A stretch of DNA of 16,319 nt from Planctomycetota bacterium (lineage in GTDB: Bacteria; Planctomycetota; PUPC01; DSUN01): contig VGYW01000171.1 in the NCBI GenBank assembly GCA_016872875.1, forward strand, positions 1 to 16,319, given 5' to 3'. Below are positions 12,643 to 16,319 of this stretch, one piece after another (within the stretch, counting starts at the first letter, position 1; each line of letters begins with the position of its first letter). The notes beneath the pieces are model-generated. The model made no database searches and was not told the DNA's origin. It saw only the letters and a program-made list of their open reading frames with translations. The position numbers and the translations under genes are program-made.

Positions 12643-13650
12643 ATGAGGGCACTGGCGCATTGGCCGGCGGCGTGGGGGCCGAGGCCCCTTTCGGGGGCTT
12701 TGGCCCTCCTGGCCGCGCTTGCCGGTGGCTGTGGCGAGCAGAGCAAGCAGCGGGTGGTGGACCTCGGCGGCGGGGTGAAGATGACCCTCGTCCTCATCCC
12801 CGCCGGCTCGTTCACGATGGGCAGCACGGAGGCTGAGATCAAGGCCGTGCTGGCCAAGTGGCCCGAGGCTAACGAGGAGTGGTTCAAGGACCAGAAGCCG
12901 GCACACAAGGTGACCATCTCGAGGTCCTTCTGGGTCGGGAAGCACGAGGTCACGGTCGGCCAGTTCCGCCGCTTCTCCGAGGCCACGGGCTACAAGACCG
13001 ATGCCGAGAAGGGCACGGGGTTCAAAGGGGCTGTTGTCGCCTCGGAGGGGAAGGTGAAGATTGCCGAGGACGCCAGTTGGCGGAACCCCTATTTCAAGCA
13101 GGCGGATGATCATCCGGTGGTGTGCGTTAGCTGGAACGATGCGCGGGCGTTTGTTGACTGGCTGAACGCAACCGACAAGGCCAGGCCCGCGGGGGCGAGC
13201 TATCGCCTCCCCACCGAGGCGGAGTGGGAGTACGCCTGCCGGGCCGGCACCACGACCTGGTATCAATGGGGCGACGACCCCGACAAGGGGAAGGGCTGGT
13301 GCAACGCCGCAGACCTGACCGCGAAGAAGACCTTCCCCGACTGGACGGTGTTCAACTGGGACGACGGGTTCCTCTACACGGCGCCCGTGGGCTCCTTCAA
13401 GGCCAACGCCTTCGGCCTTCACGACATGCACGGCAACGTCTGGGAGTGGTGCCAGGACTGGTGTGGCGCCTACAAGGAGGGGGACCAGAAGGACCCCACC
13501 GGGCCTGAGTCTGGCGGGGGCCGCGTTTTGCGGGGCGGCTCCTGGCTCAGCCTTCCGGGGTCTGTCCGCTCTGCGGATCGGGGCAGGATCCATCCTGGGA
13601 GCCGGGGCCGCTACGGCGGGTTTCGGTTGGTTCTCGCCCCAGGACACTGA
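12643..13650 (+). CDS. FGE/SUMF1-fold (C-type-lectin-like) lipoprotein with a putative DGR variable region
   Basis: A 335-residue protein. The ATG at 12643 has AGGAGG seven bases upstream; earlier in-frame ATGs lack a ribosome site. The N-terminal signal ends ALLAALAGGC (Cys30), so it is probably lipid-anchored. The rest is a formylglycine-generating-enzyme-type domain: FTMGSTEAE, FWVGKHEVTVGQFRRF, PVVCVSWNDARAFVDWLN, YRLPTEAEWEYACRAGTTT, FGLHDMHGNVWEWCQDW, and the terminal RVLRGGSW (294-301) to GGFRLVL (325-331). The active-site Cys pair expected shortly after GGS in true FGE is missing (GGSWLSLPGSVRS), so sulfatase activation is unlikely and a binding role is more probable. Residues 302-325 fit the variable-region pattern of diversity-generating retroelement targets. 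Confidence 0.88.
   Translation: MRALAHWPAAWGPRPLSGALALLAALAGGCGEQSKQRVVDLGGGVKMTLVLIPAGSFTMGSTEAEIKAVLAKWPEANEEWFKDQKPAHKVTISRSFWVGKHEVTVGQFRRFSEATGYKTDAEKGTGFKGAVVASEGKVKIAEDASWRNPYFKQADDHPVVCVSWNDARAFVDWLNATDKARPAGASYRLPTEAEWEYACRAGTTTWYQWGDDPDKGKGWCNAADLTAKKTFPDWTVFNWDDGFLYTAPVGSFKANAFGLHDMHGNVWEWCQDWCGAYKEGDQKDPTGPESGGGRVLRGGSWLSLPGSVRSADRGRIHPGSRGRYGGFRLVLAPGH
13522..13650 (+). other. Putative DGR variable region (VR) at the 3' end of the FGE-fold gene
   Basis: Codons 302-304, 307, 312, 314, 316, 317, 320 and 322-325 read CTC, AGC, CTT, TCT, GAT, GGC, ATC, CAT, AGC, GGC, CGC, TAC and GGC. All thirteen end in a pyrimidine, so each is reachable from AAC or AAT by changing adenines only. 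Intervening positions are fixed-type residues (W, P, G, V, R, S-A, R, R, P-G, R, GFR). Only seven A occur in the 84 bases from 13543 to 13626. Codons such as TTG, GTT, TCT, CCT, CGG and TTT differ from the C/G-ending bias upstream. No template repeat or reverse transcriptase is present in the window. Confidence 0.6.
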
Positions 13651-13663
13651 CTTCTGGTTGTGC

Positions 13664-13735
13664 TGATTCGCGTCGTTTCGCGTGATTCGCGGGCTCCTTC
13701 TGGAATGTGGGATTTGGAATCTGGAATCTGTGATC
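13664..13735. repeat. Word-repeat tracts between the FGE-fold gene and dprA
   Basis: GATTCGCGTCGTTTCGCG (13664-13681) with GATTCGCGGG (13684-13693) is an inverted relative of the tract at 12307-12334. A second tract contains GGGATTTGGAATCTGGAATC (13710-13729), with a GGAATCT word. No partner arm was found for the second tract. Confidence 0.55.
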
Positions 13736-13746
13736 CCGCCTCGGGC

Positions 13747-14853
13747 GTGCTGCGCGACCTCGTGGCGCTGAATATGACGCTGCGCCTCAGCGTGGAGGAC
13801 TACGAGCGCCTCGCCGCCGCACTCGGCGGCCACGAGGGCCTCCGCAAGGCGTCCGCAGGCGACATCGAGCGCGCCGCAAACGTCGGCCCCAAGCTCGCCG
13901 CCGACATCGCTCGCGTCCTCCGAAGCGGCGATCCCGACGAGGAGCTCCGCCAGGCCGCCGAACGCTCCGTCGCCATCCTCCCCTTCAGCTCTCCGCAGTA
14001 TCCCGCCATTCTGCTCCGCATCCCCGAGGCGCCGCTCGTCCTATACGTCCAGGGCGAACTCCAGCCCGCCGACGCGGTGGCACTCGCCATCGTCGGCTCC
14101 CGCTTCCCCACTCACTACGGCACCACGCAGGCCGGCCGCCTGGCTTCCGAGCTCGCCGCGCGGGGGATGACCATCGTGAGCGGCCTCGCCCAGGGGATTG
14201 ACACCGCGGCCCACCGCGGCGCGCTCGACGGCGGCGGCCGCACCATCGCCGTCCTCGGCGGCGGGCTGGCATCTAGGCTGCACCCCCCGGACAATGCCCC
14301 CTTAGCTGATGAAATCTCGCGGCACGGCGCCATCATCAGCGACTTCCCGCTCCACACGCCCTCGCTGCCTGCGTACTTCCCCCGCCGCAACCGCATCGTG
14401 AGCGGCCTGGCCCTCGGCGTCCTCGTCGTCGAAGCGGATTTCGACAGCGGGGCGCTGATCACGGCCGACTGGGCGCTCGCCCAGGGCCGCGAGGTATTCG
14501 CACTCCCAGGCCGCGTGACCGACAAGCGGAGCCGCGGCTGCCACCTCCTCATCAAGCAGGGGGCGAAACTCGTCGAGACCAGCGAAGACGTTTTGGAGGA
14601 GCTCGGCGACGTGGCAAAGGCCCTCGCCCCGCCGCGCTACAAGCCCCGCGAGGAACCCCTCGCCCTCGCCGCCGAGGAGCAGGCCGTCTACGGCGCCATC
14701 GGCGATGACCCGACCCACATAGACGCGATCACCGACGCCAGCGGCCTTCCCGCCCACCAGGTCGCCAGCACCCTCATGCTCCTCGAGCTCAAGAAGGCGG
14801 TCACCCAGCTCCCAGGCAAGCACTTCGTCCGCAAGGCCGAGCAGCCGGAGTGA
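13747..14853 (+). CDS. dprA: DNA-processing protein DprA
   Basis: A 368-residue DprA/Smf protein, which loads RecA onto incoming single-stranded DNA in natural transformation and is also conserved in non-competent bacteria. An N-terminal helical region has a helix-hairpin-helix-like stretch (ERAANVGPKLAADIARVL, 41-58). The Rossmann-like core has AIVGSRFPTHYG (114-125), GMTIVSGLAQGIDTAAHRGA (140-159), FPRRNRIVSGLALGVLVVEA (211-230) and SGALITADWALAQGREVFAL (234-253). The C-terminal 70 residues form a winged-helix domain (QAVYGAIGDDPTHIDAI onward). The GTG at 13747 was chosen because the protein family begins close to LRDLVALN. Upstream in-frame codons translate a repeat tract. No clear Shine-Dalgarno is visible, so the start is uncertain. 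The stop is 16 bases from the convergent VOC stop. Confidence 0.95.
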   Translation: MLRDLVALNMTLRLSVEDYERLAAALGGHEGLRKASAGDIERAANVGPKLAADIARVLRSGDPDEELRQAAERSVAILPFSSPQYPAILLRIPEAPLVLYVQGELQPADAVALAIVGSRFPTHYGTTQAGRLASELAARGMTIVSGLAQGIDTAAHRGALDGGGRTIAVLGGGLASRLHPPDNAPLADEISRHGAIISDFPLHTPSLPAYFPRRNRIVSGLALGVLVVEADFDSGALITADWALAQGREVFALPGRVTDKRSRGCHLLIKQGAKLVETSEDVLEELGDVAKALAPPRYKPREEPLALAAEEQAVYGAIGDDPTHIDAITDASGLPAHQVASTLMLLELKKAVTQLPGKHFVRKAEQPE

Positions 14854-14869
14854 CCCTATTGCGGCCAGG

Positions 14870-15229
14870 TCACTGCTTGCACTGCCAGAAGGCGACCACG
14901 GCACCGGTGGGGTCGGCGACGACGCTGAACCAGCCGAAGCCGGGGACCTCTGTGCGGTCGCGCAGGACCGTTGCGCCGAGCTCATTGGCCTTGCGGGTCG
15001 TCGCCGCAACGTCGGTCACGCTGATGTAGGCCAGCCAGTGCGGGGGGCAGTTGGGCACGGGGCACTTCATCATCCCCCCGCCCACCCCCTCGCCCACGTG
15101 GACCATCGTGTAGCTCCCGCCCTCGAACGGGATCTCCTCCAGCCGCCAGTCGAGCAGGGCGCCGTAGAACTGCTTCGCCCTCTCCACGTCATTCGTCTGA
15201 AGCTCCACGTGCACGAACGGATTGCCCAT
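14870..15229 (-). CDS. VOC-family (glyoxalase/bleomycin-resistance-like) protein
   Basis: A 119-residue single-domain vicinal-oxygen-chelate protein of normal length. Two beta-alpha-beta-beta-beta halves are visible: the first starts MGNPFVHVELQTNDVERAKQ with FYGALLDWRLEE (1-32), the second LAYISVTDVAATTRKANELG (66-85), ending FSVVADPTGAVVAFWQ. His7 and Glu9 in the first strand are candidate metal ligands. Such proteins include glyoxalase I-like enzymes, dioxygenases and resistance proteins; the substrate cannot be told. The ATG has AGGAGG eight bases upstream. A good promoter (15274-15302) sits back-to-back with that of brnT. Confidence 0.88.
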   Translation of the reverse strand: MGNPFVHVELQTNDVERAKQFYGALLDWRLEEIPFEGGSYTMVHVGEGVGGGMMKCPVPNCPPHWLAYISVTDVAATTRKANELGATVLRDRTEVPGFGWFSVVADPTGAVVAFWQCKQ

Positions 15230-15273
15230 CGCCCGTCCTCCTGAGGGTTGTGCTCATCACGCCGCCAGAACAG

Positions 15274-15302
15274 ATCATAGGAAGCGCCCACTGTCAGGTC
15301 AA
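15274..15302 (-). promoter_or_regulatory. Promoter of the VOC-family gene
   Basis: On the minus strand TTGACC (15302-15297), a 17-base spacer and TATGAT (15279-15274) each match consensus at five of six positions. The leader is about 37 bases. Its -35 box is two bases from the -35 box of the brnT promoter on the other strand. Confidence 0.65.
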
Positions 15303-15304
15303 AC

Positions 15305-15340
15305 TTGCATTCCCCGTGCTACAGGGTATACTGCTAGCAG
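15305..15340 (+). promoter_or_regulatory. brnTA promoter with an overlapping palindromic operator candidate
   Basis: TTGCAT (15305-15310), a 16-base spacer and TATACT (15327-15332) form the promoter. CTGCTAGCAG at 15331-15340 is a perfect 10-base palindrome covering the end of the -10 box and the expected start site. BrnA-type antitoxins are DNA-binding autorepressors in the characterised systems, and this is where such a repressor would sit. Operator function is inferred. Confidence 0.55.
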
Positions 15341-15359
15341 GCGACCTTGGGGACGCGCT

Positions 15360-15665
15360 GTGGCTTACATCTTTGAGTGGGACCAAGCGAAGGCGGCGTC
15401 CAACGCGCAGAAGCACAGTGTGACCTTCGAGGAAGCGTCCACCGTGTTCGGCGACCCGCTCGCGCTGCTCATGGGAGACCCGGACCATTCCGTTGCTGAG
15501 GACCGCTACATCCTTCTCGGAATGTCGAGCCGACGACGCCACCTGGTCGTGGCCTTTGCCGAGAGAGCGCCGCGGACCCGCCTGATCTCTGCAAGACGGG
15601 CCACGGCCGCAGAACGGAGAAGATATGAAGAAGGAGAATGGCCGCAGGGAGCGCCCCAGCGCTGA
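15360..15665 (+). CDS. brnT: BrnT-family toxin (RelE-like ribonuclease fold)
   Basis: A 101-residue protein starting at GTG 15360, with GGGGA about seven bases upstream. It has the BrnT (formerly DUF497) hallmarks: YIFEWDQAKAASNAQKHSVT (3-22), FEEASTVFGDP, an acidic segment followed by EDRYILLGMSS, LVVAFAE, and RTRLISARRATAAERRRYEE near the end. BrnT toxins are ribonucleases that block translation and are neutralised by a partner encoded directly downstream. The family's usual RelE-like core (RLISARRAT...RRYEE) is intact, so it may be active. The next gene overlaps its 3' end by 41 bases, indicating coupled translation. Confidence 0.9.
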   Translation: MAYIFEWDQAKAASNAQKHSVTFEEASTVFGDPLALLMGDPDHSVAEDRYILLGMSSRRRHLVVAFAERAPRTRLISARRATAAERRRYEEGEWPQGAPQR

Positions 15666-15903
15666 CGTGGACACAATGCGCCCGGAGTACGACTTCAGCG
15701 GCGCGGTTCGCGGCGTAACCGCCGCGCGATACGCTCAAGGGGCCAACATCGTCGTCATTGACCCAGATGTCCTCGACGTGTTCCCCGACAGTGCAGCCGT
15801 GAACGCTACCCTCCGCGCCCTCGCCCCCGTCTTCCGCCAGCAACGCCTTCGCAGGCGTCGAGCCGCGCGGCCCACAGCACGCCACGCCGGCACGCGCGCC
15901 TGA
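15625..15903 (+). CDS. brnA: BrnA-type antitoxin
   Basis: A 92-residue protein whose start overlaps brnT by 41 bases, with GGAG six bases before the ATG. The core MRPEYDFSGAVRGVTAARYA (18-37) and NIVVIDPDVLDVFPDSAAVN (41-60), followed by ATLRAL, is the pattern of small BrnT-partner antitoxins with a C-terminal ribbon-helix-helix-like DNA-binding unit. The last 20 residues (RQQRLRRRRAARPTARHAG) are unusually basic and look like an added tail. It should bind and inhibit the toxin and probably repress the shared promoter. Confidence 0.82.
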   Translation: MKKENGRRERPSADVDTMRPEYDFSGAVRGVTAARYAQGANIVVIDPDVLDVFPDSAAVNATLRALAPVFRQQRLRRRRAARPTARHAGTRA

Positions 15904-15971
15904 GTCGGCGGTACACTGGGAAGACCAACACTTGACACCCCGCCCCTGGAACAGTGAGCAGGTGAACACCT

Positions 15972-16226
15972 ATGGTGGCCCAGTCAATCAAGCATGAAGG
16001 GGAGACAGCCGAACGGCGGTTCATGACGCTTGTTGCCAATTGCCGCTGGTCAACGAGCCGCAAGCGCGGCGATCGCGAAGTGCTTGTGGACAGCGAATGG
16101 CACCCCGTAGAGATCAAGGAATGTCACTCGAGAACCGTGAACCAAGTTCGCGCGATCAGGTTCATGCCCCTGGTCATATACAATCCTGGGCTTGGGGCCA
16201 ATTGGCGATGTCCCGAACTCCGTTGA
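15972..16226 (+). CDS. Small protein with a PD-(D/E)xK nuclease-like motif
   Basis: An 84-residue protein starting at ATG 15972, with GAGCAGG about 11 bases upstream. The order is an N-terminal helix with Glu (GETAERRFMTLVANC, 10-24), then a strand with Asp40, then VEIKE (46-50), giving the E-x-K of a PD-(D/E)xK-type site. VNQVRAIRFMPLVIYNP follows as a possible helix-strand. This resembles a minimal restriction-endonuclease-like fold, but the protein is short and the catalytic order was judged by eye. It follows brnTA by 68 bases in the same direction. A nuclease role is a tentative inference. Confidence 0.5.
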   Translation: MVAQSIKHEGETAERRFMTLVANCRWSTSRKRGDREVLVDSEWHPVEIKECHSRTVNQVRAIRFMPLVIYNPGLGANWRCPELR

Positions 16227-16252
16227 AATAGGCGGCGGCCCGGGGGCTCATC

Positions 16253-16319
16253 TTAGGCCACCTCCTTCCCGAGCGCAAGCTCGGCTTGCTGGGGGCCGCG
16301 GCCCAGAGCCGTCAGGAGC
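16253..16319 (-). CDS. Possible 3' end of a minus-strand gene (cut by the window edge)
   Basis: On the minus strand one frame reads LLTALGRGPQQAELALGKEV, then Ala and TAA at 16255-16253. Third positions are mostly G or C, as in the real genes here. With 21 codons visible, neither family nor certainty of coding can be given. It would converge with the preceding small gene, with 26 bases between the stops. Confidence 0.4.
   Translation of the reverse strand, partial: LLTALGRGPQQAELALGKEVA

Noticed and set aside
12643..13650. A true formylglycine-generating enzyme (sulfatase activator)
   Set aside because: The fold matches, but the Cys residues expected after GGS are absent and no sulfatase gene is in the window.
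12421..13833. A 470-codon minus-strand frame over the FGE-fold gene
   Set aside because: It opposes a recognised domain protein, passes through two repeat tracts and has no recognisable motif.
12307..15359. A reverse transcriptase or template repeat belonging to the putative DGR
   Set aside because: No open frame shows reverse-transcriptase motifs, and no AAC/AAT-rich copy of the variable region occurs on either strand in this window.

Overview
This is a GC-rich window from a free-living bacterium. Its gene content fits the Planctomycetota or a neighbouring PVC-type or metagenome-assembled lineage: a Tat-targeted aldo/keto-reductase-like protein beside a Gfo/Idh/MocA oxidoreductase, a beta-propeller/di-haem cytochrome c fusion, an HExxH lipoprotein, an FGE/C-type-lectin-fold lipoprotein and a radical SAM-SPASM enzyme. 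No rRNA, tRNA, CRISPR array or transposase was seen, so the taxonomic call is inference.

The left half (about 1-7700) is almost entirely on the minus strand. In minus-strand order it holds the cytochrome c/beta-propeller protein, a glycine-zipper lipoprotein, a palindrome-rich gap, the radical SAM/SPASM enzyme, a zinc-peptidase-like exported protein, the Gfo/Idh/MocA protein, the aldo/keto-reductase-like protein, and the first 22 codons of a lipoprotein that runs off the left edge.

The centre starts from a divergent promoter region (7632-7983). The plus strand then carries a potassium-uptake set: a TrkH/KtrB channel, a single-RCK TrkA/KtrA protein, and a membrane-anchored PAS-like protein four bases after it. 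Next come a second degenerate aldo/keto-reductase-like TIM-barrel protein, an FGE-fold lipoprotein and dprA. Convergent with dprA is a VOC-family gene. Divergent from that is a BrnT/BrnA-type toxin-antitoxin pair, followed by a small protein with a PD-(D/E)xK-like motif. The right edge probably holds the 3' end of a minus-strand gene.

Two things stand out. First, the C-terminus of the FGE-fold lipoprotein (13540-13626) looks like the variable region of a diversity-generating retroelement. Thirteen positions in the usual variable pattern are all codons ending in C or T, so each can be derived from an AAY codon by changing adenines only, and the stretch is poor in A with codon use unlike the rest of the gene. 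No reverse transcriptase or template repeat is in the window, so it would be a remote target.

Second, most intergenic gaps carry a long imperfect hairpin whose two arms are built from short tandem words (7-mers, 9-mers, 10-mers and so on). The word differs from gap to gap but the architecture is the same. Several start within a few bases of a stop codon, and one supplies the apparent start codon and N-terminus of the next gene. A separate palindromic element lies in frame inside the cytochrome gene. Several promoters are legible, including back-to-back promoters between the VOC gene and brnTA with a perfect palindrome over the brnT -10 box, and a perfect TATAAT that would make the trkH mRNA nearly leaderless.
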